Assembly (NCBI GenBank): GCA_035506275.1
Contig: DATJPT010000009.1
Location: 222,579 to 286,578 of the forward strand
DNA from: Bacteroidota bacterium
Lineage (GTDB): Bacteria > Bacteroidota > Ignavibacteria > UBA10030 > UBA8401
Length of the DNA stretch: 64,000 nucleotides
Direction of reading: 5' to 3'
Made by a program: the position numbers and the translations under genes. Of this stretch, positions 18,491-27,953 are shown piece by piece; within the stretch, counting starts at the first letter, position 1; the number at the start of each line of letters is the position of its first letter. The notes under the pieces are model-generated. The model ran no database searches. It saw only the letters and a program-made list of their open reading frames with translations, and was not told the DNA's origin.

Positions 18491-18925
18491 TTATTGTATT
18501 GCCGGGTCCTTCTCAGACACGATTCTCTCGTTTCCCCCATCGACGGGGAGGCGAGGTTGATGATCCTTGACGGAAAGCCATGTGTTGTACTGCATGTCTC
18601 CTTTAGCACCGTTATGTTCTTTGCACATCGGAAAGAGGTTTTCGACGGAAGTATGCCCGTTATTCGACCAGGGAATCCGATGGTCGAGGGTTTCGTACGG
18701 TTTCTTGCATCCTGGCACAGTGCATATATTTCCTTTCAGGAGAACAACCGCTCTTTCCATCTCCTCCGGCCATTCGTGGGAGTCAACAAATCCGTCATGT
18801 TGTTGCTCCGGCGATGGCAATCGAAAGCTCTGTTTCGCGTTCGGACAGATAAGAGTCTTATCTCTGTCTCCCCAGTCGTTGGCGTGCCGTTTGCTGCATT
18901 GTGGGCACCGATAATTCCATTTCAC
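18491..18925 (-). CDS. HNH endonuclease domain protein
   Basis: A 144-residue protein with an N-terminal Cys pair (C7, C10) that probably binds zinc, and an HNH nuclease motif. C68 and C73 come before D81-H82 (LDHRIPWSNNG), N96 lies in SVENLFPM, and C101 with H104-N105 (CKEHNGAKGD) closes the fold. These residues are the metal-binding and catalytic set of HNH nucleases with a treble-clef zinc knuckle. No modification or restriction partner is nearby, so its role (mobile element remnant, restriction or DNA repair) is open. Confidence 0.82.
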   Translation of the reverse strand: MKWNYRCPQCSKRHANDWGDRDKTLICPNAKQSFRLPSPEQQHDGFVDSHEWPEEMERAVVLLKGNICTVPGCKKPYETLDHRIPWSNNGHTSVENLFPMCKEHNGAKGDMQYNTWLSVKDHQPRLPVDGGNERIVSEKDPAIQ

Positions 18926-19259
18926 ATGAGTGTCCCCGATGGAGGTTGGATGCGAGAAGAATCAATTGACCAGAGCCGGATGGCTCCGTCGATCATTGCG
19001 GAGGCTTTGTCTTTTCCGCGCCGCTTCCCTCACTCGACGCCAATATATCATATTTTATGAACGCCGTCAAGTGGCATTCCTGCCATACGATGGTTGAACG
19101 CCCGATGGACATTGTTTGCTTGAGTAGAAACCGCGACAGAGAACGATTTCACTCCGACGGTTTTCGGGAAGTATGAGGCTTCTTCGTGATAGACTTAAAC
19201 GCCGTCCGCGTTCGGGTTTTTCCCCGGTGCGGACGGCGCTCAGCCCTCTGACGGACTCT
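18926..19259. other. Non-coding interval between the HNH gene and cydB
   Basis: About 330 bases. It contains a GC-rich inverted repeat (arms 19201-19209 and 19229-19237, loop of 19) just downstream of the cydB stop. The repeat is in the right place to be a cydB terminator, but on the minus strand only a short GTTT follows it. Nothing else is visible. Confidence 0.45.
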
Positions 19260-20276
19260 CTAATAGCTCTCTTTTGACAACAAGACCTTCCCCTTGAACA
19301 CGCGGTAGACGAAGATCGTATACCCAATAACGACCGGCATGCCTATCAATGCGATAACCAGCATCGTGCCGAGTGTCCCTTGTGTCGAAGATGCATTATA
19401 GATCGTGAGACTGTTTGCAAGATCGATGTTCGAGGGGACGAGCCTCGGGAATAGACTCACAGCAGCAAGCCCGATCATCGCGGCAATGAGCGTGGAAGAC
19501 GCAATGAACGTTTTGAAATACTGCCCCCCCTTTGCTGCGATCGGGATGTAGATGACCGACCCGAACAGCAGGAGAATGAGAAGCCAGAAAAGCGGATTGC
19601 TTAACACTCCCTGAAAGAGGAAACCCGCTTCAAAAAACGTCGCCAGCGTTGCAACGGCGTAGAGGGCAACAAACGTGATCCAAGAAGGAGTAATCCATTT
19701 TACAATCCAGCCACGATGATCATCCGTTGTTTTCATGGCCAGATAGATTGCCCCGTGCATCACGAAAAGTGCTAGCGAGAGGAGGCCAACCGCCACGGAA
19801 TAAGGATTCAACAGGCCGAGGAAACTTCCAACGAAAGTGCCGGTTGCATCGATCGGAACGCCCCGAAGGATGTTGCCGAACGCTACGCCCAGCAGAACCG
19901 CGGGGAGAAGGCTTCCGAGGCCGAATGCCCAATCGCATGCCGCCCGCCAGCCCGGCGAATCGACCTTGCTGCGGAATTCAAACGACACGGCCCGCAGAAT
20001 TAAGGCAAGCAATAAGAGCATTAAGGCGAGATAAAACGCGCTGAAAACGGTGGCATAGACGATCGGGAATGCGGCGAAGAGTGCGCCGCCCCCCGTCAGG
20101 AGCCACACCTCGTTGCCATCCCATACCGGCCCGATCGCGTTGATGTTGATTCGTCGACGTTCTTCCCCTTTCGTGAATAGATGTACGACGCCAACACCGA
20201 AATCAAAACCATCCAAAATTGCATAACCGATCAACAAAACCCCCACGAGTAAAAACCAAACGGTGTTCAGGTCCAT
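19260..20276 (-). CDS. cydB: Cytochrome bd ubiquinol oxidase subunit II
   Basis: The 338-residue protein begins with LNTVWFLLVGVLLIGYAILDGFDFGVGVVHLF, the characteristic first helix of CydB. IGPVWDGNEVWLLTGGGALFAAFP follows, which contains the conserved W-D-GNE-W motif. The family length and about eight membrane helices fit. With CydA it forms the membrane quinol oxidase that reduces oxygen at low concentration and pumps no protons. A strong AAGGAGG lies before its ATG, and its start overlaps the cydA stop by one base (TAATG), so translation is coupled. No cydX-like small ORF was recognised downstream. Confidence 0.97.
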   Translation of the reverse strand: MDLNTVWFLLVGVLLIGYAILDGFDFGVGVVHLFTKGEERRRININAIGPVWDGNEVWLLTGGGALFAAFPIVYATVFSAFYLALMLLLLALILRAVSFEFRSKVDSPGWRAACDWAFGLGSLLPAVLLGVAFGNILRGVPIDATGTFVGSFLGLLNPYSVAVGLLSLALFVMHGAIYLAMKTTDDHRGWIVKWITPSWITFVALYAVATLATFFEAGFLFQGVLSNPLFWLLILLLFGSVIYIPIAAKGGQYFKTFIASSTLIAAMIGLAAVSLFPRLVPSNIDLANSLTIYNASSTQGTLGTMLVIALIGMPVVIGYTIFVYRVFKGKVLLSKESY

Positions 20277-21631
20277 TAGCGTACCACCTCCTTTGCTGGC
20301 TGAGAGAACGAAATACCATTTGCAGCTTCAGGTCCATGCTTCATTTCCTGAATAAACAGATAGATGTACAAAGAACCGAGCAGGAGATAGATAAGGCCGA
20401 ATAAAATCACGGAGAAGAGAATTTCTCCTGCGCTGACGGTCTTGGAAATGGCGTCGCCGGTTTTCATGATATGGTACACGATCCATGGCTGCCGGCCAAC
20501 TTCGGCAGTGATCCATCCGAGTTGGCAAGCGATGACGGGAAAAGGCATCGACCACACGAAAAATTTTAAGAGTCGGCGGCTTTCCCACAGCTTCTTTCTG
20601 CGCAGCTGCACAAACCCGAAAGACATCATCGCAATGAAGTAGAGCCCGAGCAGCACCATGTTGTGGTATGAAACGAACGTCGGCCAGAGCGGCGGGATTT
20701 GGTCCTGTGAAAATTCATTGATGCCTTTGACCGGCGCCTGGAGATCGCCGAATGCCAGCCAGCTCAGCAGTCCGGGGATCTCGATAGGAGCCCGAAGTGT
20801 GGGAGGGGGAACGGTCGGATAGGCAAAGAAGACGAGCGGCGCCCCCTTCTCGGTAGCGTAAAGACCTTGAATTGCCGCAAATTTTTCCGGCTGAGTCCGG
20901 GCAACCTGCTGACCGTGAATATGCCCGAAGGGGAAAACTTCCATGACAGAAACAAGAAGGCCGAATGTGATCGCAATGGTGAGAGAGCGCTTTGCGGTCT
21001 CAGTTTCTTTGTTTCTCAGGATCAAGTAAGCCGAGATACCGGCCATAATGAACGCGCCGGCGATCAGGGCGGCATCGACGGTATGAAAAAATCTCGGAAG
21101 TGTCGAGGGGTTGAATACGGCCTCCCAGAAATCGGTAAGCTCAGCCCGGCCGTTCTGGATGCGGAATCCTGCGGGCGTTTGCATCCACGAACTTGCTACC
21201 AGTATCCAAAACGCCGATATGGTGGAGCCGAGTGCGACCATCAGGATCGAGAACCAATGGACTCCTTTGGAGACTTTATTCCGGCCGAACAGGTAGAGGC
21301 CCAGGAACGTCGACTCGAGAAAGAAGGCAAAGACCCCTTCCGCGGCCAGTGGAGCCCCGAAGATGTCTCCGACAAATTTCGAATACTCGGCCCAATTCGT
21401 GCCGAACTGGAATTCCATGACGATGCCGGTGGCGACGCCGACGGCAAAAGTCAGCGCAAGAATTTTTGCGAAAAATTTTCCGGCACGGACGTACGTTTGA
21501 TCATTCTTCTTCCACCCAAGCCCCTCGACGATCACAAGCAGCCAGGCGAGCCCGATCGTGACCGGCGGAAAAATGAAATGAAACCCTACTGTGAGGGCAA
21601 ACTGAAGACGCGATAATAATACAGGATCCAT
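20276..21631 (-). CDS. cydA: Cytochrome bd ubiquinol oxidase subunit I
   Basis: The 451 residues start with SRLQFALTVGFHFIFPPVTIG, holding the axial histidine (H18) of heme b595. Other conserved parts are FAVGVATGIVMEFQFGTNW, the quinol loop region near FGHIHGQQVARTQPEKFAA, and WITAEVGRQPWIVYH. It is the short-Q-loop type by length. The enzyme oxidises quinol and reduces oxygen to water with high affinity. AAGGAGG precedes the ATG by 8 bases. The neighbouring seven-PAS sensor kinase, 84 bases upstream in the same direction, could respond to oxygen or redox, but that is inference. Confidence 0.97.
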   Translation of the reverse strand: MDPVLLSRLQFALTVGFHFIFPPVTIGLAWLLVIVEGLGWKKNDQTYVRAGKFFAKILALTFAVGVATGIVMEFQFGTNWAEYSKFVGDIFGAPLAAEGVFAFFLESTFLGLYLFGRNKVSKGVHWFSILMVALGSTISAFWILVASSWMQTPAGFRIQNGRAELTDFWEAVFNPSTLPRFFHTVDAALIAGAFIMAGISAYLILRNKETETAKRSLTIAITFGLLVSVMEVFPFGHIHGQQVARTQPEKFAAIQGLYATEKGAPLVFFAYPTVPPPTLRAPIEIPGLLSWLAFGDLQAPVKGINEFSQDQIPPLWPTFVSYHNMVLLGLYFIAMMSFGFVQLRRKKLWESRRLLKFFVWSMPFPVIACQLGWITAEVGRQPWIVYHIMKTGDAISKTVSAGEILFSVILFGLIYLLLGSLYIYLFIQEMKHGPEAANGISFSQPAKEVVR

Positions 21632-21715
21632 GAAGAGTACCTCCTTTGATAGTGCTTAGATGCGGGTTGAAAACGGCAGTAAGATCATACGGAAATGTCT
21701 ACGCTTCACAACACA

Positions 21716-24700
21716 TTATGAAGATCTTCGCGCGAGCATCGCTGATGCCTTGTGCAGCAGTGCGTTTGGCTTGTACGGCTTCTGAAGAAACCCTTCGGGT
21801 GCACTCCCCCCGAACGCCGACCTGATCTCTTCTTCTGTATAACCGGAGCACAGGAGCACTTTGACAGCCTTGTTTATTTTCACGAGCTCATTGAAGGCGG
21901 CTTTTCCATCCATCCCCGGCATAGAATAATCCAAGACTACGAGCGAAACTTTGTCGGAATGTTCCCGGTAAAGAGCGATCCCGTCGGCCGGGTTCGATGC
22001 CTGCAGGACGGTAAAATTTGCATCGGTCAAAACGTCTGCGAGCATCTCTAGTATTGCGGGCTCGTCGTCGATCAGGAGAATTGATTCTCCTCGCCCGTTG
22101 ATCGGCGAGGCCTCATCGGTCTCTTGGGATGCTGTCGAACCGGACGAGTTCACGTAAGGAAAGATCACTTCAAATTCCGAACCTTTTCCTTTTTCGCTGC
22201 TGATCCGAATGCCTCCATGATGTCCTTTAATGATGCCGAGGACAGCGGCAAGCCCCAACCCTCGTCCCGTAAATTTCGTGGTGAAGAACGGGTCGAAGAT
22301 CCGCGCCATGACCTGTGAACTGATCCCGTGGCCGCTGTCGTTCACCTGGAATGAAACATACGCCCCGGGCGGCAAAGGATTGTTCGTGTATTTCCAGTAT
22401 TCTGAATCGCGTTCGGTGATCTCGATCCGCCTTGTGCACACGGTGATGTGGCCCGCTTTCGTTCCCAGGGCCTCACCGGCGTTGATAATGAGGTTCATCA
22501 CAACCTGTTGGATCTGTCCCATGTCACCGCGCATGCAGAGCACCGACGTATCAAGATCGTAACGCAAGTGGCTCGATTTTGGAACTGAAACCTCGAGCAA
22601 CTGGGCATTTTCTTCTACAAGCTTATTGAGGTCGAAATCTTCTGAAAGAAATTTCCCTTTGCCGGAATACGCAAGAAGCTGGCGTGTGAGGTCCGCCGCG
22701 CGTTCGGCTGCCTTCAGAGCTTTCGAGATATTTCCCTCGGCTGGACTCTCTTTCGGCAATCTCCCGAGAGCCAGCGACGATTGGCCGATGATCGCGTTCA
22801 GAAGATTGTTAAAATCATGGGCGATCCCGCCAGCAAGCGTTCCGATTCCTTCCAATTTCTGTGCGTGACGAAGCGCTTCCTCCGCGCGTTTTCGCTCCGT
22901 GATATCCTCTTTGACGGCGAGATAATTGGTGATAGCATTGTTCTCATCCCTGACAGGAGAGATCGACGCTATTTCCCAGAAGAGTTCCCCATTTTTTTTC
23001 TTGTTGTGAAGCTCACCGCGCCATTCTTTTCCCGAGCTGATGGTGTCCCATAGGTGTTTATACTCCTTATCGGGGGTCTCGCCCGACTTCAAAATGCTGG
23101 GCTTTTTCCCGAGGACCTCGTCGTTCGCATAACCCGTTACCTCGGTGAATTTTGGATTGACGTATTCGATGCACCCCTTGGTATCCGTGATAATAATGGA
23201 AACGGGGCTTTGTTCCACTGCAACGGAAAGTTTGCGCAGCTGCTCTTCGGCTTTCTTGCGCTCGGTGATGTCGTGGATGATTGAAAACAGTCTTTGTTTC
23301 CCCCCGATGCTGATAGGAGATGAATGGACTTCGACAAACCGGTTTTCGCCGTTGGCGAGCTTGTGCAAAAAAAAGAAAGTGTTTTTTTGACTGGATGACG
23401 CGCGCAGCATTTCACCGCTGACTTTTTCGACCGGCATCATGTTGATGTCGTGAATCGTCATTGTGCGGAGCTGAGCGCCGGCATAACCGTAGAATCTTTC
23501 GGCTGCAGGGTTCGCGTCGAGGATTCGCGCAGAATCTGGCTCAATGATCAGCATAGCCGCATCGTGCATTTCAAACATCGTATGAAACCGTTCTTCGCTT
23601 TCGCGCAATTCTTCTTCAGCGCGTTTACGGTCAGTGATGTCCTGGACGATGCCCTGGACATATCTCTTGTTCCCAATTTCCAGGGGCGCCCCGCTGATCA
23701 GGGCGATAAACGTGGTACCATCCTTTCGCTTTAGCTCAACTTCTCTGGACCCTATTTTATTCTCGGCCGCAACGCTCTTAAAGAGCTTCAACGAGGATTG
23801 CGGCAGAAGCAGGTCGCTGACATGCATCGTCAACAGTTCGCTCTCGGAGTATTGGGTCATCATACAATAGGCGGGATTCACCATGATATAGCGGCCGTCG
23901 AGGTCGGCGATGGTGATCCCTTCGCTGCTTTGTTCGATCATTGCGCGGTAGCGGGCCTGGCTTTCACGGAGCGCAGCCTCCGCTTGCTTTCTCTCCGAAA
24001 TATCGCGAACGACGATCTGCACCCCTGCTTTCGAGCCGAACGAGACCGGCAGTGCTTTCACCTCGACGTCGACAACGGTTCCATCCAGGCGGATGAATTT
24101 CTCCTCAAGAAGCGGCAGCGGTTTGCCGTTGGTCAGAACTTCAGCCATTCTCGTGGCGATCAATGCCCGATAATCGGGATGGACAAGATCAATGACCGAT
24201 TTCCCGATGAGTTCCTGCGTGCTCGATGCTCTCATCAAACCAGCGCTCGCGCTGTTCGCAAAAACGATTTTCCCGTCCACGTAGATCGCGATAGCATCGG
24301 CGAACTCCTCGACCAGCGAGCGGTACTTTGTCTCGCTTTCCTGGAGGGCTTGTTCTGCAACTTTACGCTCGGTGATGTCCTGGATCAATCCATCGTATGA
24401 AGAAAGTTCCCCCCGAGCGCCGCGGTGGGGGACGAAAGTATTCCTCACCCATCGCACCCCCCCATTTTTATGGGTGATTCGATGTTCGATTGGGGAGGTC
24501 TCCTCTCCGCGAAGAATACGCCCGGATTGTTCTTCGACCATTGCCCGGTCTTCGGGCGCTATCATCTCGAACCAGAGATACGGCTTCGCCGCGAATTCTG
24601 AGCTTTCGTAGCCGGTCACCGTAGCGCAGCCGGGGCCATGCACCGTTTCGACAGGGCGGCCGTCAACAACATGAACGGTATAAATATAGTCGGTGACAGC

Positions 24701-26059
24701 GTTGCTGATGCGCTGATACCGTTCTTCGCTTTCAAGAAGAGCGTCTTCCGTCTGTTTCCGCTCAGAGATATCGCGGCCCGTTGTGTGCATGTAGGACGAC
24801 CCAACGACGGTGATCGGCCTGTTGCTGAATTCCACATCGATTTTTGTGCCGTCGCGTCTCAGAATCTTTGCTTCTGAGACGATCTCCTCTCCGTCGAAAA
24901 TTCTCTGATGATATTTCTCGTATGCCGCTAAATCGGGTTGATCGTGCAGGTCGGGGATCCTCATCGTGAGGAGCTGTTCCCGGGGGTACCCGGTGAGCGC
25001 ACAAGCGGCGTCGTTGACCGCAACAAATCGAGACGTGCGGTCTGTAATAAAAACAGAATCGCGCGAACCTTGAAATATTGCCTCCTGCCATTCGAGGGCT
25101 TGCTTCAGTTCCTGCTCGGAGGTTTTCGTTTGAGTGATATTCCGGACATGAGTGATAAAGTAGAGCGGTTTTCGTTGATGGTCACGGAGCAACGCGCTCG
25201 AAACATTCGCCCACAAGAGCCCCCCGTTCTTGCAAACGAATCTTTTTTCCAGGTTGATTTTTTCCTCACGGCCGTTCGGAGCGCCTTCAATAAAAGCGCG
25301 CGTCTTTTCGAGGTCATCGCGGTACGTGATGTCCATAACGCTTAATTGCCCCAGTTCTTGCCGGTCGTAACCCAGCAAACGGCACATTTCGTCGTTGATC
25401 ATCAGAAAGTGTCCATCAAGTCCTGTCAGGCAGATTCCGACATTCGCGTTCTCCATTGCTTCGCGGAAACGCTCTTCACTTCCTTCCAAGACGCCTGGGA
25501 TGAGTTCAAACGGGACAACGAATGATGCGGAGATGAGGGTGATGCTGAAGATCATCAACAACCATGCTGACAACGAATGCACGTACTCATCAGGAGAAAG
25601 GCGGTAATCGAACTTTCCCGAAACGAACAGAGCGCCAATGACACATAAGAAGACAAACGTGAGAACGATGCTTGCATAAGCAGATCTCCGGTGGCCAAGG
25701 AGCATAAGGTAGAGGGAAATGATCGGCCCCAGGACAAAGGTGGCTGAGAGCAGTCCCATACTGGCTGCGCCGCAAATCACGTACAATGAGAAAATCCCGA
25801 CCATCACCAGCGCTGCGTGATCGGCGCGGAGGCGGTTTCGAGCAAAAAGCAATCCTCCTGCAGCACACACCATCACCAGTTGCACGATCATTAAGGGGGG
25901 GAATCCCATCATCGGGATTCTTGAGAACGAAATGACGGTGGTGATGAAGAGTGCCGTGAAAAAAAGAGGAATAAGCCGCCTTGTGATGTTGATGCGCAAC
26001 GATTCGACGGAAATGTAGAAACGCTCTTCGCTACTGTTCAAAGGATCCTTCTCTAACAA
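21716..26059 (-). CDS. Seven-PAS hybrid sensor histidine kinase with receiver domain
   Basis: A 1447-residue protein with five or six N-terminal membrane helices (residues about 28-190, MASE-like), then seven PAS domains. Their starts include FREAMENANVGICL, YQRISNAVTDYI, YRSLVEEFADAIAI, YRAMIEQSSEGITI, FHTMFEMHDAAMLII and LSVAVEQSPVSIII. The kinase core has H1081 in GGIAHDFNNLLNAI, the N box NLIINAGEAL, and G boxes (DSGHGI, TGRGLGLAAVLG). A receiver with acceptor D in LVVLDYSMPGMDG closes it. It lies 84 bases before cydA in the same direction and may be linked to oxygen-related control. It shares design with the six-PAS kinase at 9319, so the two probably arose by duplication or domain shuffling. 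Confidence 0.93.
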   Translation of the reverse strand: MLEKDPLNSSEERFYISVESLRINITRRLIPLFFTALFITTVISFSRIPMMGFPPLMIVQLVMVCAAGGLLFARNRLRADHAALVMVGIFSLYVICGAASMGLLSATFVLGPIISLYLMLLGHRRSAYASIVLTFVFLCVIGALFVSGKFDYRLSPDEYVHSLSAWLLMIFSITLISASFVVPFELIPGVLEGSEERFREAMENANVGICLTGLDGHFLMINDEMCRLLGYDRQELGQLSVMDITYRDDLEKTRAFIEGAPNGREEKINLEKRFVCKNGGLLWANVSSALLRDHQRKPLYFITHVRNITQTKTSEQELKQALEWQEAIFQGSRDSVFITDRTSRFVAVNDAACALTGYPREQLLTMRIPDLHDQPDLAAYEKYHQRIFDGEEIVSEAKILRRDGTKIDVEFSNRPITVVGSSYMHTTGRDISERKQTEDALLESEERYQRISNAVTDYIYTVHVVDGRPVETVHGPGCATVTGYESSEFAAKPYLWFEMIAPEDRAMVEEQSGRILRGEETSPIEHRITHKNGGVRWVRNTFVPHRGARGELSSYDGLIQDITERKVAEQALQESETKYRSLVEEFADAIAIYVDGKIVFANSASAGLMRASSTQELIGKSVIDLVHPDYRALIATRMAEVLTNGKPLPLLEEKFIRLDGTVVDVEVKALPVSFGSKAGVQIVVRDISERKQAEAALRESQARYRAMIEQSSEGITIADLDGRYIMVNPAYCMMTQYSESELLTMHVSDLLLPQSSLKLFKSVAAENKIGSREVELKRKDGTTFIALISGAPLEIGNKRYVQGIVQDITDRKRAEEELRESEERFHTMFEMHDAAMLIIEPDSARILDANPAAERFYGYAGAQLRTMTIHDINMMPVEKVSGEMLRASSSQKNTFFFLHKLANGENRFVEVHSSPISIGGKQRLFSIIHDITERKKAEEQLRKLSVAVEQSPVSIIITDTKGCIEYVNPKFTEVTGYANDEVLGKKPSILKSGETPDKEYKHLWDTISSGKEWRGELHNKKKNGELFWEIASISPVRDENNAITNYLAVKEDITERKRAEEALRHAQKLEGIGTLAGGIAHDFNNLLNAIIGQSSLALGRLPKESPAEGNISKALKAAERAADLTRQLLAYSGKGKFLSEDFDLNKLVEENAQLLEVSVPKSSHLRYDLDTSVLCMRGDMGQIQQVVMNLIINAGEALGTKAGHITVCTRRIEITERDSEYWKYTNNPLPPGAYVSFQVNDSGHGISSQVMARIFDPFFTTKFTGRGLGLAAVLGIIKGHHGGIRISSEKGKGSEFEVIFPYVNSSGSTASQETDEASPINGRGESILLIDDEPAILEMLADVLTDANFTVLQASNPADGIALYREHSDKVSLVVLDYSMPGMDGKAAFNELVKINKAVKVLLCSGYTEEEIRSAFGGSAPEGFLQKPYKPNALLHKASAMLARRSS

Positions 26060-27134
26060 AGTTCATCGATCCGCCCCGCCGGCCGGCGTCAGCTCCCTGA
26101 TCCATCCTTAAATCTTAATCGCCGAAAGAGGAAAACCCTATGTAGTCTATCGGCATTTTCCCCATAAATTTTCGGCCGGAATCTTAAAAACGATATATCA
26201 TTAAGTCCACAAGAATTATGCCTTTAAATCATACCGCATAATTAGGATTCTCAAACTAACTTATCAGAAATAGGAAGAATTGTGGCCGAATTCGCCAGGG
26301 TGAAAAATGAAGGAATGGAAAGGGGACCAATGATGAGACTGCTGCGACCAGCAACAGGCAATGTAAGACGATTTATCCACAGGTTTGCATAGCACCGTAA
26401 AACCCAAACGTCTTCAAAATTCTCCCCAGGCCGGCATTATTCATCGCCAACAATTCTCGTCGTCGGAAGCGGCCGCTTGCAGGGTTCTCCGCGAGTCGTC
26501 CTGCGGTGGGGCCGACCGCAGTTATGTATAATCTTGAGTCAGGGGGAGAGGGCTGTCATTTGATCGCGCGACCACCACAGTCGCATCCTTCTGTTGCGCC
26601 GTATCAGCAAAAAACTTTCGCCGTACTGTCTGCTGTTGATGGGATCGGGGCCGAATGGCATCCAAAAAGCGCGTCGTGAGATATGATGATCTTTGATAGC
26701 GGCCATCTCTCTGTCGAAGCCGGAGACATCTTCTTCTCTCAAACCATCCTCGAATTTTGTGATACTCGATGTTAAAAGCATGCCCGCTCGTTCTTCCGAA
26801 GTGCTCTTTTGCACTTCAAACGGAGTCGTACAGCAGGCAGCGAAGCAGTCTTTCTGGAAGACATTTCCATCGGGGGCGGCTTGGTGAGGAAAAGTTTTTA
26901 ACGTTGGTTGGGCAGGAGGAATACCGCGGCTCTCCGAGCAATTGCTTTCATCATCTCGAACCAGGTTCAGCGCAAAGCCAAAGTATTTGCACCATGAACG
27001 GTCGGGGAGAACATTCATGCGGAGTGGAGTCAAATCATGCGCAGAACGCCGGAATTATTTTTTTCATGAGGTTGACAAGGTGAGCATTAACCAGTAAATT
27101 ACATCAACGCTTCTGCTGTCGTCATTCAATCCCA
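26060..27134. other. Gene-poor interval before the tRNA-Arg gene
   Basis: About 1.07 kb without a clearly recognised gene. The part nearest the seven-PAS kinase should contain its promoter. The second half contains a 164-codon minus-strand frame (26539-27033), listed separately because it may or may not be real. No repeat, integrase or transposase was seen. Confidence 0.5.
26539..27033 (-). CDS. Possible hypothetical protein (doubtful)
   Basis: A 164-codon frame without recognisable domain. It has a few plausible features: a mixed polar composition and a helix-like charged C-terminal part (DGLREEDVSGFDREMAAIKDH, RRNRRMRLWW). Against it are several Cys in a row (CFAACCTT), no clear ribosome binding site, no homologue I recognise and no neighbours in operon order. 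It may be a random open frame in a region with few stop codons, or a decayed gene. Confidence 0.2.
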   Translation of the reverse strand: MTPLRMNVLPDRSWCKYFGFALNLVRDDESNCSESRGIPPAQPTLKTFPHQAAPDGNVFQKDCFAACCTTPFEVQKSTSEERAGMLLTSSITKFEDGLREEDVSGFDREMAAIKDHHISRRAFWMPFGPDPINSRQYGESFLLIRRNRRMRLWWSRDQMTALSP

Positions 27135-27207
27135 GCCCTTGTAGTTCAACAGGATAGAACGGGAGTTTCCTAAACTTCTAATCGCAGTTCGAGTCTGCGC
27201 GAGGGCA
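27135..27207 (+). tRNA. tRNA-Arg (anticodon CCT, reads AGG)
   Basis: The 73 bases fold as a complete cloverleaf. The acceptor arm GCCCTTG pairs with CGAGGGC (one G-T pair). The D-stem is GTTC/GAAC around a loop with GG, and the anticodon stem GGAGT/ACTTC holds the loop TTCCTAA, with anticodon CCT at 34-36. A 4-base variable loop is followed by a T-arm with stem CGCAG/CTGCG and loop TTCGAGT. The discriminator is A at 27207. The bases that follow (CGA) are not CCA, so the 3' end must be added by an enzyme. Confidence 0.93.
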
Positions 27208-27272
27208 CGATGGTCGCGAACCATCGTCCCCCGTCAGCGTTGAATCCAGCCTCAAAAATTCTTCTGAGAAGT

Positions 27273-27863
27273 CTATTTCTTTACAGGTCCCAGAGGAAGG
27301 AGAACCTTCCCATAAACTTCATTTAAGACCTGTGCCACTCCGGCATATGCTGCCGACAGTCCGCAAAAGATCCCTTCGAAACCGGTGAATTGTTTCAGGG
27401 ATGCGCTGTCGGTGGCGTCGCCGATGGCAAGAAGGAAAAAGAGGAGGGTCAACGATCCGAAGACCACCTGCAAGGCTCTTGAGAGCTTCAGGGTGCCTAC
27501 AAAAAGGCACAGGGTGAAGATCCCCCACGAAGTCAGAAAACAGATCATGCCGGTTTTTGACGTCGCTTCGGCAAATCCCAATTTCGGCATGACGATCAGC
27601 GCGACGAGGATAAGCCAGAAAAATCCGTACGAGGAAAAAGCGGTCGTGCCGAAGGTGTTGTTCTTTTTCCATTCCATAATTCCAGCGACAATTTGAGCAA
27701 GACCGCCGTAAAAGATCCCCATCGCCAGGATCATCGAATTCAATTCGAAGAATCCAGCATTATGGATGTTGAGGAGTACCGTCGTCATGCCGAAGGCGAG
27801 CAGCCCAAGAGGGGCTGGGTTGCCCGTTGTGTCTTTTATTTCATACCGTGCGGCGTCGCTCAT
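27273..27863 (-). CDS. satP: Acetate uptake transporter, AceTr/GPR1-FUN34-YaaH family
   Basis: The 196-residue protein has the family signature [18 protein letters not shown] at residues 15-32 and six membrane helices. Further conserved parts are [36 protein letters not shown], the usual G-x-x-Q-x-x-A-G-x-x-E and N-T-F-x-T-x-x-F-x-S-Y-G-x-F-W pattern. Proteins of this family move acetate or succinate into the cell with protons. AAGGA precedes the ATG. It is convergent toward the tRNA gene and is probably monocistronic. Confidence 0.95.
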   Translation of the reverse strand: MSDAARYEIKDTTGNPAPLGLLAFGMTTVLLNIHNAGFFELNSMILAMGIFYGGLAQIVAGIMEWKKNNTFGTTAFSSYGFFWLILVALIVMPKLGFAEATSKTGMICFLTSWGIFTLCLFVGTLKLSRALQVVFGSLTLLFFLLAIGDATDSASLKQFTGFEGIFCGLSAAYAGVAQVLNEVYGKVLLPLGPVKK

Positions 27864-27953
27864 GGAACGTTCCTTTCACAATGGTGGATGATCGGAAAAA
27901 GACTTCTTTCTTTATTACCGTGATTTCGCTGACGTTCGGTTTTTATTGAGCGA

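Noticed and set aside
19201..19237. Strong GC hairpin after cydB as a terminator.
   Set aside because: Only mentioned as a possibility: the loop is long (19) and the T run on the minus strand is too short for a confident call.
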